A stretch of DNA of 14,709 nucleotides, taken from assembly GCA_035512195.1 (NCBI GenBank), contig DATKEK010000196.1:1-14709 (forward strand), given 5' to 3'. Below are positions 1 to 7,891 of this stretch, piece after piece (position 1 is the stretch's first letter; every line of letters starts with the position of its first letter). The stretch is from DATKEK01 sp035512195. Lineage in GTDB: Bacteria; Pseudomonadota; Gammaproteobacteria; Burkholderiales; Eutrophovitaceae. A model generated the notes under the pieces. The model did not search any database. It was given only the letters and a program-made list of their open reading frames with translations, and had not been told where the DNA came from. The position numbers and the translations under genes are program-made.

Positions 1-780
1 CTCCGGCGCCGGCGCGAGTCTGCGCACGAATGCAACAATCGCGCCGAGGGTGGCCGCGGTCTGATCGACGTGCGGAGAGTGCGCGCAGTCCGGCAGCAGG
101 ATAGTCTCGACCGGCGCGGAAACCTGACGGGCGATCGCCTCGGTCTGTGCGATCGTTCCGTACTGGTCGTCCTCGCCCTGGATCAGCAGCACCGGGCGAT
201 CGATGTCCGGAAGATATTCCTCGATGTTCCAGTCGTGGAAAGCCGGATGCAGCCAGATGTCGTTCCAGCCGCGGAAGGTGGATTCGACGTCGTCTTGGTA
301 GCGGCCGAGCTTCATCGCAAGGTTCGTGGTCTCGAAAGCGGTCTTCGCCCGGGCGATGCTTGCCACCGTGATATCTTCGACGAACACGTGCGGCGCCATT
401 GCCACCAGTCCGCGCACCGGGTGCCGCGCGGCGTGAATCAATGCGATCGAGGCGCCGTCGCTGTGCCCGACGAGCACCGGCTCGACGATGCCGAGTTTCG
501 ACAGAACCTCCGGCAGCACTTCCAGCGCCTCGCGGTGCATGTAGCCGACTTCGCGCGGCGCGGTCAGGCGCCCGGACCTGCCATAGCCGTGACGGGAATA
601 GACGATCACCGGACAGCCGGTCGTGTTCGCCAGTTGCCGGGGAAAGTCCTTCCACAATGCCACCGATCCCAGCCCCTCGTGCAGCAGTACCAGCACCGGC
701 GATGCGGCGCGCGATTCCGTCTGCGGAACCAGCCGCTCGTACTCGAGCCTGTGTCCGCCGGCGTCGACGAAGTCAGTCAT
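1..780 (-). CDS. alpha/beta hydrolase, C-terminus cut by window edge
   Basis: I translated 260 codons from ATG at 780 without meeting a stop before the left edge, so the gene is partial at its C-terminus. The protein has an alpha/beta-hydrolase layout: an oxyanion-type HEGLGS motif near residues 34-39, the nucleophile elbow GHSDG with Ser107, an acid candidate in GEDDQYG (Asp204/205) and the catalytic His in CAHSPH (His234). It has no signal peptide, so it is probably cytoplasmic. Its ATG overlaps the stop codon of the upstream ATPase gene (TGATG), so it is probably translationally coupled to the importer operon. From this context it may act on a CoA thioester, lactone or ester formed during aromatic acid breakdown. 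The substrate cannot be read from the sequence. Fold assignment is secure; role is inference. Confidence 0.85.
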   Translation of the reverse strand, partial: MTDFVDAGGHRLEYERLVPQTESRAASPVLVLLHEGLGSVALWKDFPRQLANTTGCPVIVYSRHGYGRSGRLTAPREVGYMHREALEVLPEVLSKLGIVEPVLVGHSDGASIALIHAARHPVRGLVAMAPHVFVEDITVASIARAKTAFETTNLAMKLGRYQDDVESTFRGWNDIWLHPAFHDWNIEEYLPDIDRPVLLIQGEDDQYGTIAQTEAIARQVSAPVETILLPDCAHSPHVDQTAATLGAIVAFVRRLAPAPE

Positions 781-1490
781 CAGATTCCCAGGTAACGGTG
801 GCCGATCCCGGGATTGCGCCGCAGCTCTTCCGCGGCGCCTTCGAACACCACCCGGCCCTTGACCAGAATCAGATTGCGATCGGCAATCGCGGACACGGCG
901 GAGAAGTTCTTGTCGACGATGATCGCAGCCATGCCGGTATCGCCGATCTCGCGCAGAATGCGCCAGATCTCCTGCGCGATCAGCGGCGCCAGACCTTCGG
1001 TCGCCTCGTCCAGGATCAGCAGATCCGGATTGGTCAGCAGCGCACGCCCGATGGTGAGCATCTGCTGCTCGCCGCCGGAGAGCTGCTGGCCGCCATGCCC
1101 CAGGCGCTGCGCAAGACGGGGAAACGTCGCCAGCACGCGCTCGAGCGTCCAGTCGCGGCGGCCGCCGGTGCCGGCGCGCGACGCCATTACCAGGTTCTCA
1201 CGCACCGACAGGTTCGGAAAGATGCCGCGCCCTTCCGGCACGTAGGCGATGCCGGCGCGCGCGACGCGGTGCGGCGCCGCGCGCGTCATGTCCGCGCCGC
1301 GAACGCTGACCCTGCCGCGCGTCGGCGGCACCAGCCCGACCACGCTCTTCAGCAGCGTCGTCTTGCCCATGCCGTTGCGCCCCATCAGCCCGATAGTCTC
1401 GCCGGGCCGCACCACCAGATCCACGCCATGCAGGATATGGCTGGCACCGTAATGCGCATGTATGCCGCGCGCTTCGATGAGTGGTGTCAT
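780..1490 (-). CDS. livF: LivF-type ABC transporter ATP-binding protein
   Basis: This is one of the two ATPases of a branched-chain-amino-acid/aromatic-acid type ABC importer. From Met at 1490 it is 236 aa, typical for LivF. Visible motifs are Walker A GRNGMGKTT (37-45), signature LSGGEQQ, and Walker B LLILDEATEGLAP. The usual H-loop position reads VDKN, where LivG proteins have VEHD and LivF proteins usually VEQN. The frame stays open upstream, giving alternative ATGs at 1508 and 1526. I prefer 1490 because family similarity begins at MTPLIEARG, but no start has a clear Shine-Dalgarno except 1526, which has GGTGG six bases upstream, and that GGTGG comes from the adjacent inverted-repeat element. 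The stop overlaps the next gene's ATG. Confidence 0.93.
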   Translation of the reverse strand: MTPLIEARGIHAHYGASHILHGVDLVVRPGETIGLMGRNGMGKTTLLKSVVGLVPPTRGRVSVRGADMTRAAPHRVARAGIAYVPEGRGIFPNLSVRENLVMASRAGTGGRRDWTLERVLATFPRLAQRLGHGGQQLSGGEQQMLTIGRALLTNPDLLILDEATEGLAPLIAQEIWRILREIGDTGMAAIIVDKNFSAVSAIADRNLILVKGRVVFEGAAEELRRNPGIGHRYLGI

Positions 1491-1527
1491 ATCAGACGTT
1501 GCGAGCATCGAGACGCAGAAAAGCATT

Positions 1528-1643
1528 GCGAACCACCAAGGGCACCAAGGACACCAAGGACACCAAGAAAACCTGAATCATTCCGAAAGGCTCGAATCAT
1601 GAGTTCGATTCTCTTGGTGCGCTTGGTGCGCTTGGTGGTTCGC
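1528..1643. repeat. CACCAAG inverted-repeat element 1 (livG/livF junction)
   Basis: The left arm holds four CACCAAG units at a 9 bp period (1534-1540, 1543-1549, 1552-1558, 1561-1567). The right arm holds three reverse units CTTGGTG (1613-1619, 1622-1628, 1631-1637). The outer ends form a perfect 13 bp inverted repeat, GCGAACCACCAAG at 1528-1540 against 1631-1643. The roughly 40 bp centre is not obviously repeated. The right arm lies inside the 3' end of livG and is translated. The left arm lies just upstream of livF and may supply the GGTGG preceding one possible start. Two similar elements lie at 4281-4472 and 10568-10644. Confidence 0.85.
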
Positions 1644-2393
1644 CTCGTCCTGGGATCCGAGGTAAGCGCGCTGGACGGCCGGGCTGGCGCGGACCTGCTC
1701 GGGCGGGCCGGATTCGAGCACCGCGCCGTTCACCATCACGGTGAGCGTATCGGCGAGGCTGAAGACTGCGTCCATGTCGTGCTCCACCAGCAGGATGGCG
1801 TGGTTCGCCGCGAGCCTGCGCAGCAGTTCCACGATCTGCGCGGATTCTTCGATCCCCATGCCGGCGAGCGGTTCGTCGAGCAGCAGCACGGTTGGCTCGG
1901 TGGCGAGCGTCATCGCGATCTCCACCTGGCGCTGCTCGCCGTGCGACAGTGCGACGACCGGCATGCCGGCGCGGCGCTGCAGGCCGACCTGTGCGAGCGC
2001 GCGCTGCGCCGACTCGGTGAGCGCCAGATAGCGATCGGCTGGCTTCAGGAAACGCATCGAGGTGGCAAGCCGCGACTGCGCCGCCAGCCGGCAGTTCTCG
2101 AATGCGGTGAACGGCATGAACACGTTCGTCTTCTGGTAGCTGCGGCCGACGCCGCGCTGGGAGATCTGGTGGGCGCGCAGGGCGGTCACGTCTTCTCCGC
2201 GCAGGAACACGCTTCCGCCGCTGGGCGGAAGGTCGCCGGAAAGCATGTTGATCAGCGTGCTCTTGCCGGCGCCGTTCGGTCCGATCACCGCATGCACCTT
2301 GCCCATCCGGCATTCCAGCGACACGCCGTTCACCGCCAGCAGCCCGCCGAAGTGGCGGGAGAGCCCGTTTACGACGAGCACCGCATCAGTCAT
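1578..2393 (-). CDS. livG: LivG-type ABC transporter ATP-binding protein with repeat-encoded tail
   Basis: This is the second importer ATPase, 271 aa from ATG at 2393. I chose that start because AAGGA lies eight bases upstream; further in-frame ATGs at 2399 and 2402 are too close to this site. Motifs are Walker A GPNGAGKST (38-46), signature LSHGEQRQ, Walker B VLLLDEPLAGMG and the H-loop LLVEHD. The start lies inside the end of livM (8 bp overlap). The conserved part ends around AYLGSQDE. About 21 further residues, including HQAHQAHQ, are encoded by an inverted-repeat element and its centre before TGA at 1578-1580. That tail is not a normal part of the family and looks like read-through into an inserted or expanded repeat. 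Confidence 0.94.
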   Translation of the reverse strand: MTDAVLVVNGLSRHFGGLLAVNGVSLECRMGKVHAVIGPNGAGKSTLINMLSGDLPPSGGSVFLRGEDVTALRAHQISQRGVGRSYQKTNVFMPFTAFENCRLAAQSRLATSMRFLKPADRYLALTESAQRALAQVGLQRRAGMPVVALSHGEQRQVEIAMTLATEPTVLLLDEPLAGMGIEESAQIVELLRRLAANHAILLVEHDMDAVFSLADTLTVMVNGAVLESGPPEQVRASPAVQRAYLGSQDEANHQAHQAHQENRTHDSSLSE

Positions 2394-3351
2394 CGTCATC
2401 ATCCTTCGGACGCCGCGGTACGGCGACAAGCCCGACGAGCCCGCGCGGCATCAGCAACGCCACCAGCACGATCACCGTACCCATGAGCAACTGCCAGTGC
2501 TTTGTAACCGACTGGAAACCGAGCTCCAGCGCCATCATCGCGGCTGCGCCGAGCACCGGGCCGGTCAGCGTCCCCATTCCGCCGAGGATCACCATCAACA
2601 GCGCCGACCCGGACAGGTGCCAGCCGAGCATGTCCGGGTTGACCACGCCGAACTGCAACGCGGAAAGATAGCCGGCGAGACCGGCCACTGCGCCGGCGAT
2701 CACGAAACAGACCAGCTTGTAGCGGAAAGTGGCAAAGCCGAGCGCGCGCATGCGGTGTTCGTTCACGCGGATGCCGGACAGCACATGGCCGAACGGCGAG
2801 CGCATGATCGTGCGCAGCAGGATCACCACGCCGGCGAACAGCGCCAGCACCATGAAGTAAAGATGCAGCACGTTATCCAGGTCGAATGGCCGCCAGCCGG
2901 CGATATCCGCAACCGGGCGCACATAGATATAGATGCCGTCGGACCCGCCCGCGATACCGGTGTCGTGGAACAGGTAATACAGCATCTGTGCGAACGCGAG
3001 CGTCACCATGATGAAGTAGATGCCCGCGGTACGCAGCACCAAAGCGCCGATGAGCAGCGCGAGCAGTGCGGCGCCGCACACCGAGAGCGCGAGGCTCGAC
3101 CAGAAACTCGCCGCTTCGTACTGTGGCGTGGTCAGCGCGAGGATGTATCCGGCGATGCCGAAGAAGGCTGCATGCCCGAGGCTGACTAGGCCGGTATAGC
3201 CGACCAGCAGGTTCAGGCTCATGGCAAAAATCGCCATGATCAGGACCTTGGTGGCGAACTGCACGTAGAACGTGTCCGCCAGGAAGGGCAGCGACACCAG
3301 CAGCAGCAAACCAACCAGCAGCGCAGCGACGGCCGGGCGCGACGGGTTCAT
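2386..3351 (-). CDS. livM: LivM-type ABC transporter permease
   Basis: This is an inner-membrane permease subunit, 321 aa, with roughly eight or more hydrophobic segments, starting with AALLVGLLLLVSLPFLA near the N-terminus. It carries the LivM/LivH family features NLLVGYTGLVSLGHAAFFGIAG near residues 48-69 and GGMGTLTGPVLGA near 255-270. It would pair with LivH to form the channel for the aromatic acid delivered by the binding protein. Its ATG overlaps the livH stop (ATGA), and its end overlaps the livG start, so translation is probably coupled. The C-terminus is a run of five aspartates (PKDDDDD), encoded by GAY codons that also contain the livG start region. Confidence 0.95.
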   Translation of the reverse strand: MNPSRPAVAALLVGLLLLVSLPFLADTFYVQFATKVLIMAIFAMSLNLLVGYTGLVSLGHAAFFGIAGYILALTTPQYEAASFWSSLALSVCGAALLALLIGALVLRTAGIYFIMVTLAFAQMLYYLFHDTGIAGGSDGIYIYVRPVADIAGWRPFDLDNVLHLYFMVLALFAGVVILLRTIMRSPFGHVLSGIRVNEHRMRALGFATFRYKLVCFVIAGAVAGLAGYLSALQFGVVNPDMLGWHLSGSALLMVILGGMGTLTGPVLGAAAMMALELGFQSVTKHWQLLMGTVIVLVALLMPRGLVGLVAVPRRPKDDDDD

Positions 3352-4247
3352 CCCTGCCTCCTGCCGAACAGGCCTTCAGGCCGCAGCAGCAGAACCACCG
3401 CCATCAGCAGGTAAACGCTCATTCCGGACAGCTCGGGCAGCAGTCTGACGCCGGCGATTTCCAGATCGATCACCTTGCCGAAGGTATCGACCAGGCCGAT
3501 CAGCAGTGCGGCGACCATGGCGCCCTTTATCGAGCCGATGCCGCCGATCACCACCACCACGAAACAGATGATCAGGATCTGGTTGCCCATGCCGGGGAAG
3601 ACCGAGGACACCGGCGCCGCGATCATGCCGGCAAAGGCGGCCAGTGCGACGCCGAGCGCGAACACCACGCGGTAAACCAGGCCGATGTTGACGCCGAGCG
3701 CCTGCGCCATCTCGCGGTTCGATGCGCCGGCACGGATCATCATGCCGAGCCGGGTTTTCTGGATCACGAAATACAGCAGCACCGCGATCGCGATGCACAC
3801 GCCGGACATCCACAGCCGATACACCGGATACGACAAGGTATCGGTAAGAGAGATGGATGCCGAGAGAACCTCCGGTATGCGCACGCCGTGCACGTCGTCG
3901 CCCCACAGGATGCTGCGCAGTTCCTCGAAGATCAGGATCAGGCCGTAAGTCAGCAGCACCTGATAAAGGTGGTCGCGCTGGTAGAGTCGCCTGAACAGCA
4001 GCCCCTCAAGCACCATGCCGAACGCCACGGTGAGCACAACGCCCGAGGCGATCGCCAGCCACAGGCTTCCCAAGTGCTCCGACAGCGACCACGCGAGATA
4101 GGCGCCCAGCATGTAGAAGCTGCCGTGAGCGAGATTGATCACGCCCATGATCCCAAAGATCAGCGTCAGTCCGCTCGCCACCAGAAACAGCAGCAGGCCG
4201 TACTGCACCGCGTTCAGCAGCTGGATAAGGAAAATCGTGGAATCCAT
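3348..4247 (-). CDS. livH: LivH-type ABC transporter permease
   Basis: This is an inner-membrane permease of 299 aa, the usual LivH length. It starts MDSTIFLIQLLNAVQYGLLL and has the conserved segment LTLIFGIMGVINLAHGSFYMLG near residues 27-48, plus a GGIGSIKGA motif in the C-terminal half. Hydrophobic segments run throughout. It is the first membrane gene after the binding protein, separated from it by 253 bp, the largest gap in the operon, which is occupied by an inverted-repeat element. The stop overlaps the livM start by ATGA. Substrate is inferred to be benzoate or a related aromatic acid from the neighbouring ligase and box genes. Confidence 0.95.
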   Translation of the reverse strand: MDSTIFLIQLLNAVQYGLLLFLVASGLTLIFGIMGVINLAHGSFYMLGAYLAWSLSEHLGSLWLAIASGVVLTVAFGMVLEGLLFRRLYQRDHLYQVLLTYGLILIFEELRSILWGDDVHGVRIPEVLSASISLTDTLSYPVYRLWMSGVCIAIAVLLYFVIQKTRLGMMIRAGASNREMAQALGVNIGLVYRVVFALGVALAAFAGMIAAPVSSVFPGMGNQILIICFVVVVIGGIGSIKGAMVAALLIGLVDTFGKVIDLEIAGVRLLPELSGMSVYLLMAVVLLLRPEGLFGRRQG

Positions 4248-4280
4248 CGACGATCAGGTGTGCAGGGCAGAAACGCTTTT

Positions 4281-4472
4281 ACCACCAAGGCACCAAGACA
4301 CCAAGAAAATCGCGACGCTGACCGCGCCCGCCTTCCAGCTTCTGCGTCAGCGCCCCCCGCATCAACGAATCGACAAAGAGAGGAATTGCAATCTCATCGG
4401 ACAATACGGTATCGGGCGAAGGCTTGCGTTCGAGCCGACATGTTCTTCTTGGTGCCTTGGTGCCTTGATGGT
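4281..4472. repeat. CACCAAG inverted-repeat element 2 (livK/livH gap)
   Basis: The left arm (4281-4309) holds three CACCAAG units at an 8 bp period starting at 4283, 4291 and 4299, followed by an A-rich end. The right arm (4443-4472) holds CTTGGTG at 4448 and 4456 and CTTGATG at 4464, also 8 bp apart. The arms are separated by about 133 bp of unique sequence that contains a short GCTGAC/GTCAGC pair. The whole unit fills the livK-livH intergenic gap (4248-4500), in which I see no gene. RNA from the minus strand could fold into a long stem, which could act like the REP elements known between E. coli malE and malF; that role is inferred. Confidence 0.85.
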
Positions 4473-4500
4473 CGGGTTGCTCTCTCGCTGTCAGCCAAAA

Positions 4501-5694
4501 CTACATCCGGCAACCGCGCGCCGGATCGGCAAGCGCTTTCCATGCGACGTCGATCACCCTGTTGTCGCCGTTCTCGACGCGGCGCAGGTAGATGTCCTGG
4601 ATCGGGTTGTGCGACTTCGACATGGTCCAGCGCCCGCGCGGACTGTCGATCGCCGCGTTCTCCATCGCAGCGATGACGGCCTTGCGGTTGTTGAAATCGC
4701 CCTTGACCTTGTCGGCCGCGTGCAGCAACAGCAGTCCGGTGTCGTATCCCTGCACCGCGTAGACATCCGGGCTGACCGCAAACGATTTCGCATATGCGGC
4801 GCGAAACGCCCTGTTCTTCGGCAGATCGAGCGATTCCGCGTAGTGCAGCGTGGTCAGCAAGCCTTCCGCGGCGGCGCCCTGCGCGGCCAGCACGCCCTCG
4901 GTCAGGAACCCCGAGCCGTACAGCGGTATCCGTTCCTTGAGTCCGGCCGCGGCGTAATCGAGCACGAACTTCACCGCACCGCCACCAGCGAAGAAACAGG
5001 CGACCGCGTCCGGCCTGATCGCGGCGATCTCGGTAAGCAGCGCCTGAAATTCGACATTCGGAAACGGTACGAACAATTCGCGCACCACTCTGCCGCCGGC
5101 CGTCGCATAGCCCTGCCTGAAGGACGCGAGCGACTCCTCGCCGGCAGCGTAGCGCCAGGTGATGAACGCCGCGCGCTTGTGCCCGCGGTCGGCCATGACT
5201 TTTCCGAGCGGATGCACCGGCTGCCAGTTGGAGAACGAGGTGCGGAACACGTTGGGCGCGCACAACGGGCCGGTAGCGGCGTCGGCGCCGGCATTCGGGA
5301 TGACGAGCAGCGTACCGGTGTCGCGCGCCACTTTGATCATGCCCATGGCAACGCCCGAATGCACGGTGCCGATCAGCACGTCGACCTTGTCCCTGGTCAC
5401 CAGCCGGTTGGCGTTGTCGGTCGCCTTTGCCGGATCGGATTCATCGTCGACTTTGAAGAACCGGACTTCGCGGCCGCCGAGCCCGCCGCCGTTTTCGGCA
5501 AGCGCCAGCCGGATGCCGTTCTCGATCGCGGTGCCGAGCTGCGCATAGGTGCCAGTATAGGGCAGCATCAGCCCGATGCGGACAGGCGGCTGCGCGCGCA
5601 CGATCGCGGGAAACGCGGCCGCACCCGCGATCGCGCCGAGCGTGGAGAGAAACGTGCGTCTTCCGCCCTGGCGCGGATTGCGGTCATGTGTCAT
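4501..5694 (-). CDS. livK: Tat-exported ABC transporter substrate-binding protein (aromatic acid type)
   Basis: This is a periplasmic binding protein of the LivK/Peripla_BP_6 type, 397 aa from ATG at 5694. GGGAG nine bases upstream supports that start over a longer open frame reaching 5817 inside the ligase gene. The N-terminus has a twin-arginine signal: GGRRTFLSTLGAIAGAAAF ending at about AIVRA-Q. The mature part opens with PVRIGLMLPYTGTYAQLG, characteristic of the family, and later has DVLIGTVHSGVAMGM and VYAVQGYDTGLLLL. It follows bclA by 19 bp and precedes the permeases. The ligand is probably benzoate or a hydroxylated relative, from context. The Tat signal suggests folding in the cytoplasm before export. 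Confidence 0.93.
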   Translation of the reverse strand: MTHDRNPRQGGRRTFLSTLGAIAGAAAFPAIVRAQPPVRIGLMLPYTGTYAQLGTAIENGIRLALAENGGGLGGREVRFFKVDDESDPAKATDNANRLVTRDKVDVLIGTVHSGVAMGMIKVARDTGTLLVIPNAGADAATGPLCAPNVFRTSFSNWQPVHPLGKVMADRGHKRAAFITWRYAAGEESLASFRQGYATAGGRVVRELFVPFPNVEFQALLTEIAAIRPDAVACFFAGGGAVKFVLDYAAAGLKERIPLYGSGFLTEGVLAAQGAAAEGLLTTLHYAESLDLPKNRAFRAAYAKSFAVSPDVYAVQGYDTGLLLLHAADKVKGDFNNRKAVIAAMENAAIDSPRGRWTMSKSHNPIQDIYLRRVENGDNRVIDVAWKALADPARGCRM

Positions 5695-5713
5695 GCGTAT
5701 CTGCTCCCGGTTG

Positions 5714-7303
5714 CTATGCTCTCGGATTGCGTAATTTGAACCGCTGGATCTTTCCCGTGGCGGTTTTCGGCAACTCCGGAATGAACTCGACCCAGCGAGG
5801 ATACTTGAAAGGCGCAAGCCTATCCTTGACGTGCTGCTTCAGCGCTTGCGCAAGTTCCGCCGATCCTGCGACGCCGGGTCTGGTCACGACATAGGCCCTG
5901 GGTTTCACCAGGCGCTGCTCGTCTTCCGCTCCGATCACCGCGGCTTCGAGCACGTCGGGATGAGTCAGCAGCGCGGCCTCCACCTCGAATGGCGAGACGT
6001 ACATGCCGCTGACTTTCAGCATGTCGTCCGAACGCCCGCCGTAAGTGTAGTAGCCGTCGCGATCCATGGTGTACTTGTCGCCGGCGCGGGTCCACTGACC
6101 GACGAACGTTTCGCGCGACTTCTCGCGGTTGTTCCAGTACGCCGCGGCGCTGGTCGGACCGCTGATCTGCAATTCGCCGATCTCGTCCGCACCGACCTCG
6201 CGCCCCGACTCGTCGACCAGGCGGACGCGGTAACCGGGAACTGGTTTGCCGGTGGTGCCGTAGCGCACGTCGCCGGGCCGGTTGGAAAGAAAGATGTGCA
6301 ACATCTCGGTGGAACCGATGCCATCCAGGATCTCGATTCCGAAATGTTCGGTCCAGCGTCTGCCGAGGTCCGCCGGCAACGCCTCGCCCGCCGAGGTACA
6401 AATGCGCAAGGCGACATCCTTCCTGTCCGGCAGCTCCGGGCTTGCAAGCAGTGCGCCGAACAGCGTGGGCACGCCATAGAAAATTGTCGGCTGGTGCGCC
6501 TTCAGCCTTTGGAACACCGCCTGCGGCGTCGGGCGCTCGGCCATAAGCACCGCCGTCGCGCCGACCGCGAGCGGAAACGTGAGCGCATTGCCGAGTCCGT
6601 AGGCAAAGAACAGTTTCGCCGCGGAAAAGACGACATCGTCCTCGCGGATGCCGAGTATCGGCCGGGCATAGAGTTCTGCGGTATGGATCAGGCTCGAATG
6701 CACGTGCAGCGTGCCCTTCGGGGTGCCAGTGGAACCGGAGGAATACAGCCAGAAGCACACGTCGTCGCGCGTGGTCGGCGCCGGCTCGAAGCCGGTCGCG
6801 GCTTTCGCCGTCATTGCCTGCAGATGCAGGCGGCCGTGCGCGTCCTTGCCCGACACGATGACGTGCCCGAGAAACCGGAGGTCTTTCAGGATCGGCTCGA
6901 ACGACGGCAGCAGCGCGTCGGACACCACCAGCGCTCGTGCGCGGCTGTCCTCAAGCATGAACCGATAGTCCGCAGGCGTCAGCAGCGTGTTCGCCGCAAC
7001 CGGCACGATGCCCGCCTTGATGCAGCCGAGGAACACGGCCGGAAAATCGATCGTGTCCAGATGCGCCAGCATCACCCGGCTTTCCATTTCCAGGCCGAGG
7101 CCTGTGAGCGCATTCGCCGCGCGGTCCACCCGCTCGGCGAGTTCGCGATAGCTGTAGCGGCCGGCGTCATCTATGTACGCAATCTTGTCCGCACGGCCGG
7201 CAACGAGATTGCGCTCGACCAGATCGAACGCCGCGTTGTAGTTGCGAGGTATCCGGATATCCGGCGGACTGACGGACTGGTCCACCTGGCTGATTGCTGG
7301 CAC
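5714..7303 (-). CDS. bclA: benzoate-CoA ligase
   Basis: This enzyme forms benzoyl-CoA from benzoate, ATP and CoA, the entry step of the box pathway. I choose the GTG at 7303 (529 aa) because GGGGA lies six bases upstream; an in-frame GTG at 7309 is too close to it. It is an ANL-superfamily adenylating enzyme with the phosphate loop YSSGSTGTPKGT near residues 186-197, GIGSTEMLHIF (adenine/acyl region), YGGRSDDMLKVSGMYVSP at the hinge, and the C-terminal catalytic Lys518 in TATGKIQRFK. The IPRNYNAAFDLVERN opening is typical of benzoate-CoA ligases. It lies 87 bp downstream of the flavodoxin gene; I see no strong promoter in that gap, so co-transcription is likely. Specificity for benzoate over hydroxybenzoates is inferred. 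Confidence 0.93.
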   Translation of the reverse strand: MPAISQVDQSVSPPDIRIPRNYNAAFDLVERNLVAGRADKIAYIDDAGRYSYRELAERVDRAANALTGLGLEMESRVMLAHLDTIDFPAVFLGCIKAGIVPVAANTLLTPADYRFMLEDSRARALVVSDALLPSFEPILKDLRFLGHVIVSGKDAHGRLHLQAMTAKAATGFEPAPTTRDDVCFWLYSSGSTGTPKGTLHVHSSLIHTAELYARPILGIREDDVVFSAAKLFFAYGLGNALTFPLAVGATAVLMAERPTPQAVFQRLKAHQPTIFYGVPTLFGALLASPELPDRKDVALRICTSAGEALPADLGRRWTEHFGIEILDGIGSTEMLHIFLSNRPGDVRYGTTGKPVPGYRVRLVDESGREVGADEIGELQISGPTSAAAYWNNREKSRETFVGQWTRAGDKYTMDRDGYYTYGGRSDDMLKVSGMYVSPFEVEAALLTHPDVLEAAVIGAEDEQRLVKPRAYVVTRPGVAGSAELAQALKQHVKDRLAPFKYPRWVEFIPELPKTATGKIQRFKLRNPRA

Positions 7304-7390
7304 GCACACTCCCCAATGTGTCTGTCGTTATGATTTTCGCCGGGACATTGCACGCTCCCGCTCCGCGCTAGTTTACCGGCGGCGGCCGCA

Positions 7391-7873
7391 CTACGCGCCG
7401 GCGGATTCCGCGAGGCGCTCCTTGCACAGTGCTATCCAGCCCTCGATCCAGTCCGCGGCCTCATCCTCCGGCAGAGTGCCCGTGCTGGCGTCATGCAGCA
7501 CGACTTCACCGACGCGATTCGCGCCGAGTTCGCCGAGGAGCTGGTCGAAGCGCTTGCCGCCGAAACAGAAAGTATCCGCGTAGGTGCGGTCCCCAAGACC
7601 GAACACGCCGTAGTGCACGTTGGACAGGTCCGGGCGTTCGTCGCGCAACGATTCGTACAGGTACTGCGCGTTATCGGGCACATCGCCCTGGCCGAAGGTG
7701 GAGGTGCAGATCAGGAACAACCCGCCGCCGGCGAACACCGCCGCATCGAGCTCGTCCATCAGCCGCGTGTGCACGCGGGTGTCGCCGTCGTCGAGCCGCA
7801 GTTCGAGCTCCTGCGCGACCAGTTCGGCGGTGCCGGTCTGGGTTCCCACCAGGATTGTCAGTTCCAGTGCCAC
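7391..7873 (-). CDS. MioC-like small flavodoxin
   Basis: This is a 160 aa flavodoxin-domain protein starting at GTG 7873, with AAGGA four bases upstream. The FMN phosphate loop GTQTGTAE (10-17), a CTSTFGQGD loop near residues 56-64 and FGLGDRTYADTFC near 91-103 are all visible, so it should bind FMN and carry electrons in the cytoplasm. It is the first gene of the leftward block and starts at the same bidirectional control region as boxR. No reductase gene lies next to it. Its position suggests a redox role in the benzoyl-CoA pathway, for example toward BoxB, but this is inference; it resembles E. coli MioC, whose partners are unrelated to aromatics. Confidence 0.9.
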   Translation of the reverse strand: MALELTILVGTQTGTAELVAQELELRLDDGDTRVHTRLMDELDAAVFAGGGLFLICTSTFGQGDVPDNAQYLYESLRDERPDLSNVHYGVFGLGDRTYADTFCFGGKRFDQLLGELGANRVGEVVLHDASTGTLPEDEAADWIEGWIALCKERLAESAGA

Positions 7874-7891
7874 TGAATCCTTGCGCCGTAC

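Noticed and set aside
70..795. A 241-codon plus-strand open frame at the left edge
   Set aside because: The minus strand encodes an alpha/beta hydrolase with a full triad; the plus frame shows no family features.
1531..1570. Tandem CACCAAG units as a CRISPR array or simple satellite
   Set aside because: Units are only 7-9 bp with no spacers, and matching reverse units close by make a paired-arm element the better reading.
399..2486. A 695-codon plus-strand open frame over the importer genes
   Set aside because: It is antisense to livF, livG and the hydrolase, which have clear family motifs; its product is rich in Arg, His and Ala as expected for a shadow frame in GC-rich DNA.
4394..5263. 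A 289-codon minus-strand open frame overlapping livK
   Set aside because: It is a different frame of the binding-protein gene and has low-complexity Arg/Gly-rich sequence.
4501..5817. Longer livK start at 5817
   Set aside because: It would begin inside bclA and place the Tat signal about 40 residues in; ATG 5694 has GGGAG upstream and puts the signal at the N-terminus.
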